From an uncultured Acidobacteriota bacterium (GTDB lineage Bacteria; Acidobacteriota; Terriglobia; Bryobacterales; Bryobacteraceae), in contig CADEFT010000031.1 of the NCBI GenBank assembly GCA_902826685.1, positions 1 through 59,358 on the forward strand: DNA of 59,358 nucleotides. Direction: 5' to 3'. This document shows, in pieces, positions 17,768-26,920 of this stretch (positions within the stretch are counted from its first letter, which is position 1; every line of letters starts with the position of its first letter). The translations under genes were made by a program, and so were the position numbers. The notes below the pieces were generated by a model. That model did no database searches, was not told where the DNA came from, and saw only the letters and a list, made by a program, of their open reading frames with translations.

Positions 17768-19743
17768 CCGGCTGGCTGCTGTCGCTCATGCTGGCGGCGC
17801 AGACCGATCCGCTGCTCGACTGGATGGACCGTATCGCCCAGAAGCAGCTTGACGCGCGCGAACAGGCGATCGCTTCCATTCAGGATCGCGCGGCCGCGGA
17901 CCAACGCCGCGAATCCGTGCGGGCCAAACTGCTCGACCTGCTCGGCGGCCTTCCCGATTACGCCGGACCGCTAAACGACCGCCGCACCGGTGAAATCGAA
18001 GCGCAAGGCTACGTCATCGAAAAGGTCTACTTCGAAAGCGTGGCGCGCGTGTACATCACCGCCAACGTCTACCGCCCGCGCCAAGCCGGCCGCTATCCTG
18101 GCGTCCTGATTCCGGCAGGCCACACACAGGAAGGCAAGCCCGAGATGCAGGTGCTGGCGGCGAACCTCGCGCGCCAAGGCTACGTGGCGGTGACTTACGA
18201 TCCCATCGGCCAAGGGGAGCGCGAGCAGAGCTATTTGCCGCAACTGGGGCGCATGCTGGCCGGAGGCGGCGGCAACGAACATCTGGAACTGGGCGCGCGC
18301 AGCCTGCTGCTGGGGCAGAGCGTCGCGCGCTGGTTCCTGCACGATGCGCGCCGCGCGCTCGATTATCTGGCCAGCCGCGCCGACGTGGACCCCGATCGCC
18401 TGGGCGTGGCAGGTTGTTCCGGCGGCGGCTGCATCACCACCTATCTGGCCGCATTCGACCCGCGCATCAAAGCCGCCGCGCCCGGCTGTTACATCAACAC
18501 GTTCCGCAAGCTGTTCACAGGTCCCACCGCCGATTCGGAGATGAGTCTTCCGCGCTTCCTCGCCAGCGGCCTGGATCTGGCGGACTTTTTTGAACTGCCC
18601 GCGCCGCGCGTGCCCTGGCTCATGATGGCGACCACGGAAGACTACTTCACACCCGCGGGCGCCGAACCCGTCTATCGCGAAGTGCGCCGGTTCTATGAGC
18701 TGTATGGAGCCGCCGATCGCGTGCGGTATTTCGTGGGCAACGGCCCGCATGGAACGCCGAAGGAATCGCGGGAGGCGATCTACGCCTGGATGGCGCGTTG
18801 GCTTAAGAACCGGAACACGCAGCCCGCCGATGAGCCGGTGAAGCAGTACACCGATCTTCAACTGCGCGTGACTCGCGGTGGCAACGTGGATGAGCTGCCG
18901 GGGAGCCGCAAAGTCTATCAGGCCATTGCCGGCGACATCCCGGCGCGGGTGCAGCCGAAATCGGTGGACGAGCTGCGCGCGGATCTGAGAAGGCTGGGCG
19001 TCACGCAAGGCTTGCCGCCGCCGGTGGCCCGCGTCACCGGTCCCGACACCATCGCCTTCGAAAGCGAACCCGGCATCGAGATCGCCGGCCGCCTGTATAA
19101 GCCTGCGACGCAGGGCAGGCTGCCCGCTACCATCGTCATCGAAGAACGCCGCCTGCGTGTGCCGTTGTTCGTCCAGCCGAGCCAATCGACGCAGGCGGTC
19201 TGCGAAGCGCTGGCGCGCGCGGGCAGCCTCGTTCTCGAACTCGCCCCGCGCGATTCACCCACTGCCGATGAGGGCCGCCCTTTCCTCGGAAATTGGGTGA
19301 CCAATGAGCGCGCCGACCTGGTGGGCCGCAATCTGCCCGCCATGCGTGCGCACGACATTCTGCGCGCGGTGGACGTGCTTTCGAACCGTGCGGATGTGGA
19401 TGCGGGCCGGATTCGTGTCTATGGCCGTGGCGTCAAGGGATTCTGGCTTGTGCTGGCCGCGCTGCTCGACTCGCGCATTCAGTCCCTGTGGCTCGACCGT
19501 ATGCCGGTGAGCTTCCGCTCCGTATTCGATTCCCCAACCACCACGCATCTGTTCGACGCATTGATTCCCGGCTTTGCGCGCCACTGGGAGATGGACCGGC
19601 TGCTCGACGAAATCCGCAAAGACCGCCGCGTGTTCGTGACCGATCCGGTGAACTGGATGAATCGCGTGGTGGAGACCACCGGCCCGGCACGCTATCGCTA
19701 CGTCGGGGAACCGATTGAAGCGCTGGTGGCGGAGTTCCAGTAA
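17764..19743 (+). CDS. Secreted double alpha/beta-hydrolase (acetyl-xylan-esterase-like)
   Basis: A 659-residue protein with a weak N-terminal signal (MTGWLLSLMLAAQ). Residues about 90-370 are an alpha/beta-hydrolase with nucleophile elbow GCSGGG (Ser-219), a later Asp in MATTEDYFTPAG and His in NGPHGTP, as in acetyl xylan esterase/dipeptidyl-peptidase-like enzymes. Residues about 430-650 repeat the fold (IEIAGRLYKPA, RADVDAGRIRVYGRGVKGFW), but the elbow reads GRGVKG and lacks Ser. The second half is therefore probably a structural or binding domain. The gene overlaps the preceding amidohydrolase-like gene by four bases. It likely deacylates a carbohydrate or aromatic ester that the two upstream enzymes process further; this is inference. 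Confidence 0.75.
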   Translation: MTGWLLSLMLAAQTDPLLDWMDRIAQKQLDAREQAIASIQDRAAADQRRESVRAKLLDLLGGLPDYAGPLNDRRTGEIEAQGYVIEKVYFESVARVYITANVYRPRQAGRYPGVLIPAGHTQEGKPEMQVLAANLARQGYVAVTYDPIGQGEREQSYLPQLGRMLAGGGGNEHLELGARSLLLGQSVARWFLHDARRALDYLASRADVDPDRLGVAGCSGGGCITTYLAAFDPRIKAAAPGCYINTFRKLFTGPTADSEMSLPRFLASGLDLADFFELPAPRVPWLMMATTEDYFTPAGAEPVYREVRRFYELYGAADRVRYFVGNGPHGTPKESREAIYAWMARWLKNRNTQPADEPVKQYTDLQLRVTRGGNVDELPGSRKVYQAIAGDIPARVQPKSVDELRADLRRLGVTQGLPPPVARVTGPDTIAFESEPGIEIAGRLYKPATQGRLPATIVIEERRLRVPLFVQPSQSTQAVCEALARAGSLVLELAPRDSPTADEGRPFLGNWVTNERADLVGRNLPAMRAHDILRAVDVLSNRADVDAGRIRVYGRGVKGFWLVLAALLDSRIQSLWLDRMPVSFRSVFDSPTTTHLFDALIPGFARHWEMDRLLDEIRKDRRVFVTDPVNWMNRVVETTGPARYRYVGEPIEALVAEFQ

Positions 19744-19744
19744 G

Positions 19745-19771
19745 CGTACAGCAAGCCTGTACAATTAAATT
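19745..19771 (+). promoter_or_regulatory. YefM-type TGTACA operator and -10 element
   Basis: CGTACA (19745-19750) and TGTACA (19758-19763) are spaced 13 bases apart. TGTACA is the established core of YefM operators, where two copies about one helical turn apart bind the antitoxin. TACAAT (19760-19765) within it would serve as the -10 element and ends six bases before the GTG, so the message could be leaderless. Confidence 0.6.
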
Positions 19772-20053
19772 GTGCCAACGGAAACCAGCTACACCAGCCT
19801 CCGGCAGAATCTGTCCAGCGTGCTTGACCGGATCGTTGACGAGCAGGAGACCGTGATTGTCCGCCGCAAGGGCGCGCGCGATGTGGCGATGCTCCCCGCG
19901 ACCGAACTGGCGGGTCTATTGGAGACGGCGCATTTGCTGCGGTCGCCGGCCAATGCACGCAGGCTGCTGAGCGCGCTCCAGAAAGGTCAACGCGGGAAGA
20001 AATGGACAGCGGCTGAACTGCGGCGAAAGATCCTCGGTGGCCAGGAAATCTGA
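19772..20053 (+). CDS. yefM: YefM/Phd family antitoxin
   Basis: A GTG starts this 93-residue protein. The N-terminal SYTSLRQNLSSVLDRIVDEQETVIVRRKG is the usual Phd/YefM DNA-binding fold (strand, helix, helix, strand). The C-terminal helices (LLETAHLLRSPANARRLLSAL) are where YefM clamps YoeB. It would repress its own operon with the toxin as co-repressor. The toxin start lies inside its last codons. The TGTACA pair upstream matches the known operator type. Confidence 0.85.
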   Translation: MPTETSYTSLRQNLSSVLDRIVDEQETVIVRRKGARDVAMLPATELAGLLETAHLLRSPANARRLLSALQKGQRGKKWTAAELRRKILGGQEI

Positions 20054-20309
20054 GCGCACCGCGATTTTCGAACCGGAGTTCCTCGACGATTTGCGGTTCT
20101 GGGCGGAGGCGGATCGCCGGACCGCGCTTCGCATTCTCGATCTGGTGGAAGCGGTTTTGCGAGATCCGTTCCAAGGACCCGGAAAGCCGGAGCCGCTCCG
20201 GCATCTGCTCGCAGGCTGCTGGTCGCGTCGCATCACCCAGGAACACCGCATGGTCTACCGCGTGAGCGGTGAGGTCCTATATTTCCTGCAGGCGCGATAC
20301 CACTACTAA
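20037..20309 (+). CDS. yoeB: YoeB/Txe family mRNA-interferase toxin
   Basis: The 90-residue protein starts at a GTG that overlaps the antitoxin end by 17 bases. It has the family pattern FWAEADRRTALRILDLV, GKPEPLRHLLAGCWSRRITQEHRMVYRV and the C-terminal ARYHY. The Glu, Arg, His and terminal Tyr expected in the RelE-like active site are present, so the toxin looks intact. YoeB cleaves mRNA at the ribosomal A site when the antitoxin is degraded. It ends three bases from the convergent GMC gene. Confidence 0.88.
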   Translation: MARKSERTAIFEPEFLDDLRFWAEADRRTALRILDLVEAVLRDPFQGPGKPEPLRHLLAGCWSRRITQEHRMVYRVSGEVLYFLQARYHY

Positions 20310-20312
20310 CCG

Positions 20313-23300
20313 TCACCCCTTCCGCGACAACACAAAATAGAACCGGAACTTTCCGTCAGCCACCTCCAGGCAATTCTGCATCAGGAAGATCGCTGGCAAT
20401 TCGACTCCCGGCAGTTCCCAACGCCCGATGAGCGTATCGGCGTCGACCTTCTTCAATCCTTCGAGGCCAACCCGGGTGAACGGAATATCGACGCCGGCGA
20501 ACCGGTACGCCGCCGATCCATCGGCGGCGATCGTGCATTCAAACAGCACGGGGTTGCTTTGGTTCATCAGGCTCGCGTTCGGACTCGGCAACATCACCAG
20601 CCGGCCCTTCCACGTGCCCTGCGCATCGGCTGCCGTCGCATCCTTGACGTTGGGATGCGCGGCCAGCAGCCGGTAGTCGGCGATGGAAATGAATTCCCAT
20701 GGATAGTTGTGGCGCGCCATCACGAAGGAGGCCACCTCCACACCATCGGGGAACGGGCCGACGTGCATCACGCCTACGGCGTTCTGATCGTCGATCACCT
20801 TGATCAAATCGTAAACCTGGCGGTAGGGTTCGTTCTTGTAGGTGAGCAGCAGGATCTTGTCACCCTTGCGAATATAGCGCCGACTGTCGTTCGGATATTC
20901 GACTTCGCGCACCTCCGGGTGGCCCGGCAGCTCACTCATCTCGTAGTTCACTACATGGCCGGAAGCCGTCCCGTTTTCGATTTGATCGAAGCGCTTCCAG
21001 AAGCCGCCTCCGGTAAACCGCCGCGCCACGTGGTCGGCGTTCAGCACGGCCGCCAGCGCCGAATCGTTGGCGAACGAGCCCTTCCAGAAGGCGTCGCGGA
21101 AGATGCGGCGCTTGTCAAAATCGACGGCCACCGTCTGCCGGTTGAGCAGTTCCGCCATCGGCCGGCCCGGCTGTTCGCGCAACACCGCCTGCAGCGTTTC
21201 CGTACTCTGCGTGGAAAGGAAATCGGGCGTCTCGGCCGCCCGCAGCAATTCGTTCCGCACGTCGTCGCGGAGGAAGCCTGTGGTCGCCGCCGCCGGATCG
21301 TATTCCCGCTGCACGAATTCGCCCGTAAAGGCCAGGAACTTCATCTGCGCGCGCAGCCGGTATAGCGGATTGGTGGTGCCGGTGACGCGGAAGGACGCGA
21401 GGAAGCCCATCAGGTTCCCAAACGCCGCCAGATTTTCGAAGGTGCGGAAACGCAACAACGCCGTGCCCGTCTCCTTGCCCGAGCCGTCGAACACGTGGCA
21501 GTAAAGCGTCGTGTAGTCCTCCAGCACTTCGGCGAAGCCGCGTAATCCGCCCGCCTCGTCCTTCTGCATATACTTGCGGCCTTCGAATACGAACGGGCGG
21601 CCGGCCGTATCGCGGAAGACCAGGTGGTAGCGCATCTCCCCCTCGCCCGTCTCCGGATTGATGCGGAGATAGTTGAACGTGCTCTTGCTGTCGTCGAGCG
21701 TGAAGGTGGGGTTGTTGGCGCCCTGGAATTCACCGAACGAAATTTTCCCGCTGCCCCGCGCCTCGTGCTCGGCTCCATCGACGAACTCGTTGATGTCGCC
21801 GGCGCTCATCGTCATCTTGAAGCTGCAAGCCACGGCGTTTGCCGGAGCGCCTTGTGCTGGAACGCGCTGGCGCAGCGTCATGTCGCCGGCGCGATCGTTG
21901 GTGGGCACCGGTTGATCGGGGAAGTACCAACCCACCATCTCTTCGTCAAACTCCAGACCCGTGCCCGCCGGAAGCTGAACGTCGAGGCTGGGCCGCAGCA
22001 GGGAATTGGTGGGGAACTCCTTCATCGTGGTGCGGGTCAGCAGGTAGTAATAGCCGAACCGCGGGCGGCTCTCATCCTCCACCTTCTCCTGCAGGAAGAT
22101 GCCTAGCGATCCAAACGACGGCAGGTTGGCCGCCTCGCGCGGCAGTTCCACCACCCACTTGCCGATCATCATGTCGTTGTCGATCTTGCGAATCTCGTCG
22201 TGGAAGCCGGTGAAGTCGGTGAGGTGGAAATGATTGGCGGCGAAGCTCGGCATCACCAGCCCTTCCACCAGGCCCATGAGCTGGTAGGTGCTCTCGAGGC
22301 GGCCGTCGGGCTGCAGCCGGAAGCCGAGGTGGGCAATGGCTCCCGCCTGGTTGGCGTTCGAGATCACGTCCATGCGCCAGATGCCATTCAGATCTTCCTT
22401 CGAAGGCACGGCCGACTGGTCCCAGATGCGCCGGTGATCTTCCACCTTCATGTTGTCGAAGCCGTAAACGCGCGTCATCGGAAAGGTGAACAGGCGCTGC
22501 CCGCTGAACGGCCGTCCGAGATAAACGCGTCCGATCAACAGATCTTCGTTCACCACCTTGAACACGTCGTAGAAACCCTGCCACGGCGGATCGAGGTACT
22601 CGAGAAGAATGTATTTGCCGGGCGGTAGATCGCCTTCGCGTTTCTTGAGCTCGAACGGTTTGAGCGAATTGCGCGCGACGATGCGTCCGTCGGTATCGCT
22701 GGTGCGGCCGCTGTACTTGGTGCCTTCCTTGAAGAACCGCTTCTGGAAGCCGGTGAAGATCATCGCCGACATTCGATTCAACAGGTGCCCGGCCGGAAAG
22801 AATCCTTTCCAGGCAACGTCGTTTCGGATGGTGCGCGCGTCGTTGTCGATCTGCGTCTCGCCCCTGTTCAGCATCGTGTCGATGCTCAGGCACGGCGCGG
22901 CCTCGAAAATCCGGTCGAGTTCCGCTTCGCGCCTCCGGATGGTTTCGAGCGGCTTGATGCCGCTGAAGCCCACGCTCTTTTTCGGCGCCGGATACGGCTG
23001 GCCCTGCATCTGGGCGATCTTCTTCGCGGCGATGCGTTCGGAAACCGCCGAGATGGTGAGGAACGGATTGACGCCCAACGCCGTCGGCAGCAGCGATCCG
23101 TCGGCGACGAACAAGCCATCGTGCACGGTGCCGTCGCCCTGGTAGACGCGGCCGAATTCGTCCGCCGCGCCTTCAATGTAATCGTCGGCCATCGGCACGC
23201 CGCCCAGCGGATGGGCCGTCACCAGGTGATTCACGCCGGGCATCTGCCACAACGGATTGGCGATGTAGCTTCCGCCCTGCGCGCGTGTGTGGCGCTTCAG

Positions 23301-24650
23301 CTCTTCGTTGATGCGGTTGAAAACTTCCTGCCGGCCGACGTCGTTCCATTGGATGCGGATGCGCCCGTCGCGTTCGAAAAACGGCCGCTCAAAAGCGAAG
23401 GTGCCCCTGGCGTCGTCAAGGCCCATGCACAGATAGAGCATCGTGTGATTGAGCGCGCCGTTGTAGGCGTCGGTGCCGAAGAAATCCTTGGTCATGCGCG
23501 CCCGTTCGGCGGCATCGTCGCCCGCGTCGGTATCTTCACGCGGCGCGGCCTGGAAGGCGATGCGCGCGCCGGGTACGGCCGCCGAAGGAAACGAAAGATC
23601 CTCGATCGTGAAGCGTTCGGAGACGGGGCGGCCCTCGTTGTGACGAACGATCGCCACGATGCTGGGGCCGGGCCGGTTGCCAACGGGAGGAAGCACCGCC
23701 GGCGTACCGAAGCCCAACACCTGGGTGGGGAAATTGCCGTTGTAGGAAAGACCGAAGAAATCGCCATTGCCGCCAAACTTCGTTCCGAGCGCCGGCGACA
23801 CCGAAAGTCCCTTGAGATTCGCCGACCGCAGCAGGATCTCCGTCGAGTTGACGGCGCCCGCCGAAAGAATCACGTTGGTGGCGTCGAGCGTGAACTTGCT
23901 TGCCACAAGCGCCGATTTCTGCCACTTGCCATGCACGCGCCAGCCGCCTTCGATCTTCTCGATCGATTCCACCTTCATCTGGCAGAAAATATCGGCGCCG
24001 CCCTGTTTGGCGAGCGGCAGGTAGTTCATGTAGAGCGTGTTCTTCGCGCTGACGTTGCAGCCGGTGACGCAATCGCCGCAATCGGTGCAGGCCTCCTGGT
24101 GGACGCCTTGCGGATTCGGGCCGCTCTTGAAATTCACCGCCAGACGAAGTGCCTCGGCATTGCGGCCGATCTGCCGTGCGCGCCGGTCGAGCGCCTGCAC
24201 CTTGCCAAGCTCCATGGCGCGCGGATGCGGACTGACGTTGAGCGTTTCGGCCGCCAGTTTGTAGTAAGGCTTCAATTCGTCGAGCTTCAGATTCTTCGGC
24301 CACCCGGGCTGTTCAAAGATCTCTGGCTCCGGCCGGATGGCCACATTCGCGTTCACCAGCGAAGTGCCGCCGAGTCCGCTGCCCTTAACGATCGAGATGT
24401 CCTGATGGGTCAACAGTTCGTAAAGGCCCAGCGGGTTCAGGTCGCTGCGCAGGTTCTGCAGGTAGCCCTGGGCGGAGTTGGGAAACTTCCCCACCTCCCA
24501 TTCCTTTCCGCGCTCCAGAATGCAGATCGAAGGCTTCGGGGACAGGTTCGCGTTGGCGATGCGGGCCGCGGTGATCGATCCGCCGTAGCCGGACCCGATT
24601 ACGATGAAGTCATAGCGGGGTTTGCGTTGCGACCAGGGTTTGCTCAGCAT
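20313..24650 (-). CDS. 1445-residue GMC oxidoreductase fused to a duplicated C-terminal module
   Basis: Residues 1 to about 550 are a GMC/cholesterol-oxidase-like flavoenzyme. It has a dinucleotide-binding GSGYGG (19-24), SGLGGTSLVNANV, a cysteine-rich TDCGDCVTGCN, and the closing ADGSLLPTALGVNPFLTISA. The rest is unusual. A module of about 270 residues (about 605-875: WKGFFPAGHLLNR, GKYILLEYL, GFYDVFKVV, MIGKWVVELP) recurs at about 1180-1445 (WKGSFANDSALAA, DKILLLTYK, QVYDLIKVI, LIGRWELPG). Between them lies a domain (about 890-1130) like the one in very large cholesterol oxidases (FKMTMSAGDINEF, YTTLYCHVFDG). No signal peptide is seen. It is divergent from the tannase gene. The substrate is probably a sterol, terpenoid or alcohol. 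Confidence 0.75.
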   Translation of the reverse strand: MLSKPWSQRKPRYDFIVIGSGYGGSITAARIANANLSPKPSICILERGKEWEVGKFPNSAQGYLQNLRSDLNPLGLYELLTHQDISIVKGSGLGGTSLVNANVAIRPEPEIFEQPGWPKNLKLDELKPYYKLAAETLNVSPHPRAMELGKVQALDRRARQIGRNAEALRLAVNFKSGPNPQGVHQEACTDCGDCVTGCNVSAKNTLYMNYLPLAKQGGADIFCQMKVESIEKIEGGWRVHGKWQKSALVASKFTLDATNVILSAGAVNSTEILLRSANLKGLSVSPALGTKFGGNGDFFGLSYNGNFPTQVLGFGTPAVLPPVGNRPGPSIVAIVRHNEGRPVSERFTIEDLSFPSAAVPGARIAFQAAPREDTDAGDDAAERARMTKDFFGTDAYNGALNHTMLYLCMGLDDARGTFAFERPFFERDGRIRIQWNDVGRQEVFNRINEELKRHTRAQGGSYIANPLWQMPGVNHLVTAHPLGGVPMADDYIEGAADEFGRVYQGDGTVHDGLFVADGSLLPTALGVNPFLTISAVSERIAAKKIAQMQGQPYPAPKKSVGFSGIKPLETIRRREAELDRIFEAAPCLSIDTMLNRGETQIDNDARTIRNDVAWKGFFPAGHLLNRMSAMIFTGFQKRFFKEGTKYSGRTSDTDGRIVARNSLKPFELKKREGDLPPGKYILLEYLDPPWQGFYDVFKVVNEDLLIGRVYLGRPFSGQRLFTFPMTRVYGFDNMKVEDHRRIWDQSAVPSKEDLNGIWRMDVISNANQAGAIAHLGFRLQPDGRLESTYQLMGLVEGLVMPSFAANHFHLTDFTGFHDEIRKIDNDMMIGKWVVELPREAANLPSFGSLGIFLQEKVEDESRPRFGYYYLLTRTTMKEFPTNSLLRPSLDVQLPAGTGLEFDEEMVGWYFPDQPVPTNDRAGDMTLRQRVPAQGAPANAVACSFKMTMSAGDINEFVDGAEHEARGSGKISFGEFQGANNPTFTLDDSKSTFNYLRINPETGEGEMRYHLVFRDTAGRPFVFEGRKYMQKDEAGGLRGFAEVLEDYTTLYCHVFDGSGKETGTALLRFRTFENLAAFGNLMGFLASFRVTGTTNPLYRLRAQMKFLAFTGEFVQREYDPAAATTGFLRDDVRNELLRAAETPDFLSTQSTETLQAVLREQPGRPMAELLNRQTVAVDFDKRRIFRDAFWKGSFANDSALAAVLNADHVARRFTGGGFWKRFDQIENGTASGHVVNYEMSELPGHPEVREVEYPNDSRRYIRKGDKILLLTYKNEPYRQVYDLIKVIDDQNAVGVMHVGPFPDGVEVASFVMARHNYPWEFISIADYRLLAAHPNVKDATAADAQGTWKGRLVMLPSPNASLMNQSNPVLFECTIAADGSAAYRFAGVDIPFTRVGLEGLKKVDADTLIGRWELPGVELPAIFLMQNCLEVADGKFRFYFVLSRKG

Positions 24651-24730
24651 GGGAGAGTCTAGTGTATCTCCTGGCGGTTTCGTTGCAAATGGCCGCGCCC
24701 CAGGCGAAAAAAGCTGTTATCGTGAATCGC

Positions 24731-26278
24731 ATGTTTTCCGCCTGGTGGCTGCTCCTGGTTCCCTTCTCGTCCTTGGCTCAGAATGGACCGCACATCCGGT
24801 CCTGGCGGCCGCCGCAAGACGAGACCTCGGCGGCGCCCAAGACCGCCTGCTCGAATCTGCGCGCCCTGACCGGGTATGAGTTTTCCATCGTGAGCGCCGT
24901 CGCGATGCCGGCGACGGCCAATGCCCCCGAGTTCTGCCGCGTCCTCGGCCAGGTGCAACCCGAGATCCGCTTCGAGGTGGCGCTACCCGTCGCCTGGAAC
25001 CGGCGGCTCTACATGTTCGGCAACGGAGGCTATGCCGGCGAGAGCATCGAAGCCCCCGCGCGCCAGCAGCGCCGCGATCAGGCGCTGCGCCTGGGCTTTG
25101 CCGTGACGCAAACCAACACCGGTCATGACGCGGCGGAGGAACCGCTGGGCTCATTCGCCGTCAACTCGCAAAAACTGATCGACTACGCCTTTCGTTCGCT
25201 GCACGTGACGGCGATGACTGCCAAGCGCGTGGCGGCGGAGTTCTACGGCGGCGCGCCACGGCGATCCTATTTCGATGGCTGCTCCACTGGCGGGCGCCAG
25301 GCGCTGATTCTGGCGCAGCGCTTCCCGCAGGATTTCGACGGCATCATTTCGGGTATGCCGGTGTTGAATTTCACCGGCACCATGCTGCGGTATGTCGCCA
25401 CGGCACGAGCCCTGCAGCAATCGCCCATCCCGCTTGGCAAGCTGAAACTGCTGGCCGGCCGCATCTATGAGCACTGCGATGAGAAGGATGGCCTGAAGGA
25501 CGGCCTGCTCGACGATCCGCGCCGCTGCGGCTTCGAGCCCTCGAAGCACCTGCCCGTGTGCCAGGGTGCCGAGGGTGCCGATTGCTTCACCCCCGGCCAG
25601 ATCAAGGCGCTCGAGGTCGTTTACAACGACGTGTACGCCAATGGCCGCCGTGTGTTCCCGGGCTGGCCCGTTGGGCCTGAGATCGCCGCTGGCGGACGCG
25701 CCGGTTGGGAGAACTGGTTTATCCGCGAACAGGACCGGCCCACCAACATCGTCTACTCCGAAACATTTTTCCGCTATCTTGCTTTTCCGCGAAAGGCGCC
25801 GGATTACAACATCGCGCAGTTCGACTTCGAGCGGGACGTGCCGAGACTCGATGGCATCAGCCGCATGCTCGACGCCACCGATCCCGACCTCACCGCCTTC
25901 CGCGACCGCGGCGGCAAGCTGCTGATGTACTTCGGCTGGGCCGACCCGGCGCTCAATCCGCGCATGGGCGTGGAGTATTACGAGGATGTGCTCAAGAAGG
26001 TGGGCGCCTCCACCGGCGATTTCTTCAAGCTTTATATGATGCCGGGCGTATTCCACTGCGGCGGAGGCGTGGGCCCCGGCTCCTTCGATCCGCTGGAGCC
26101 GCTTATCGGCTGGGTGGAACAATCGAAAGCGCCGTCTAGCCTGACGGCCGCACAGATGGAAGGCGGCAAGGCGGTGCGCACGCGTCCGCTGTGCCCGTAT
26201 CCGCAGGTGGCGCGTTACAAGGGCTCGGGCTCACCCGCCGAGGCGGCCAATTTCACGTGCGCTTCTCCTGCGTTCTGA
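24731..26278 (+). CDS. Tannase/feruloyl esterase family hydrolase
   Basis: From the ATG at 24731 the protein is 515 residues with a clear Sec signal (MFSAWWLLLVPFSSLAQ). A GTG three codons earlier is also possible, and the frame opens at 24662. The nucleophile is in YFDGCSTGGRQALILAQRFP (Ser-185), next to the Cys that forms the family's disulfide with a Cys near the catalytic His. The acid and His are at YFGWADPALNPR and GVFHCGGG. A lid domain lies between. The family releases phenolic acids from tannins or plant cell-wall esters, so this enzyme likely acts outside the inner membrane on plant material. Confidence 0.85.
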   Translation: MFSAWWLLLVPFSSLAQNGPHIRSWRPPQDETSAAPKTACSNLRALTGYEFSIVSAVAMPATANAPEFCRVLGQVQPEIRFEVALPVAWNRRLYMFGNGGYAGESIEAPARQQRRDQALRLGFAVTQTNTGHDAAEEPLGSFAVNSQKLIDYAFRSLHVTAMTAKRVAAEFYGGAPRRSYFDGCSTGGRQALILAQRFPQDFDGIISGMPVLNFTGTMLRYVATARALQQSPIPLGKLKLLAGRIYEHCDEKDGLKDGLLDDPRRCGFEPSKHLPVCQGAEGADCFTPGQIKALEVVYNDVYANGRRVFPGWPVGPEIAAGGRAGWENWFIREQDRPTNIVYSETFFRYLAFPRKAPDYNIAQFDFERDVPRLDGISRMLDATDPDLTAFRDRGGKLLMYFGWADPALNPRMGVEYYEDVLKKVGASTGDFFKLYMMPGVFHCGGGVGPGSFDPLEPLIGWVEQSKAPSSLTAAQMEGGKAVRTRPLCPYPQVARYKGSGSPAEAANFTCASPAF

Positions 26279-26407
26279 TTAAAAATGGCAGGGCCGCGCA
26301 AGGAAAAATGGCAAGCTGCCGCGGACCCATTTCCTGCCGCTCGAGGCTCACGCCGAGACAGACCACGCGGCTGGGCCGTCCGGTTTGTTCGTGAATCCCG
26401 GTGGCCG

Positions 26408-26746
26408 TCACAACGCCGAGTCGCCGCGGTTGTCGTTGCGGATGCGAATCGCCTGCTCGACGTCGTATACGAAGATCTTCCCATCGCCGATCTTGCCGGT
26501 ACGGGCCGCCGTGGCCACCGCGCGCAACACTTCCTCGAGTCTCGCCGCGGTGACCACCATCTCAATCTTGATCTTCGGCAGCAGGTCCACCACGTATTCC
26601 TGCCCGCGATAGATTTCCTTATGGCCCTTTTGCCGGCCGTGGCCGCGCACCTCGGTGATCGTCATCCCGTCCACACCGATGGCCTTCAAAGCTTCCTTTA
26701 CCGCTTCGAAGCGGAAGGGTTGAATGATGGCTTCTACTTTCTTCAC
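26408..26746 (-). CDS. glnB: Nitrogen regulatory protein P-II
   Basis: The 112-residue protein is a complete P-II: MKKVEAIIQPFRFEAVKEAL, the T-loop with GRQKGHKEIYRGQEYVVDLLPK (uridylylatable Tyr near residue 51), and the second signature TGKIGDGKIFVYDVEQAIRIR. It would bind ATP/ADP and 2-oxoglutarate and control glutamine synthetase, transporters or kinases. The start is a GTG with AGGA just before it. No amtB or glnA lies next to it, so it is a stand-alone copy. The 128 bases to the convergent tannase gene show nothing notable. Confidence 0.95.
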   Translation of the reverse strand: MKKVEAIIQPFRFEAVKEALKAIGVDGMTITEVRGHGRQKGHKEIYRGQEYVVDLLPKIKIEMVVTAARLEEVLRAVATAARTGKIGDGKIFVYDVEQAIRIRNDNRGDSAL

Positions 26747-26920
26747 CCATCCTGAATTGTACTCGCTCCATGGGGTTGTGCGGTTCGTGCTATTCTTTAG
26801 GTGTTGGCCCCGCGTTAGTCGCGATCAGTGCCCTTCCGGCGGCTGTTCCCCCTGAACAACGCAGTCTGACAAAGACCGGCCGAACCCCGGGCTCGCCTGG
26901 AATCCGGCCATGCATCGCAA

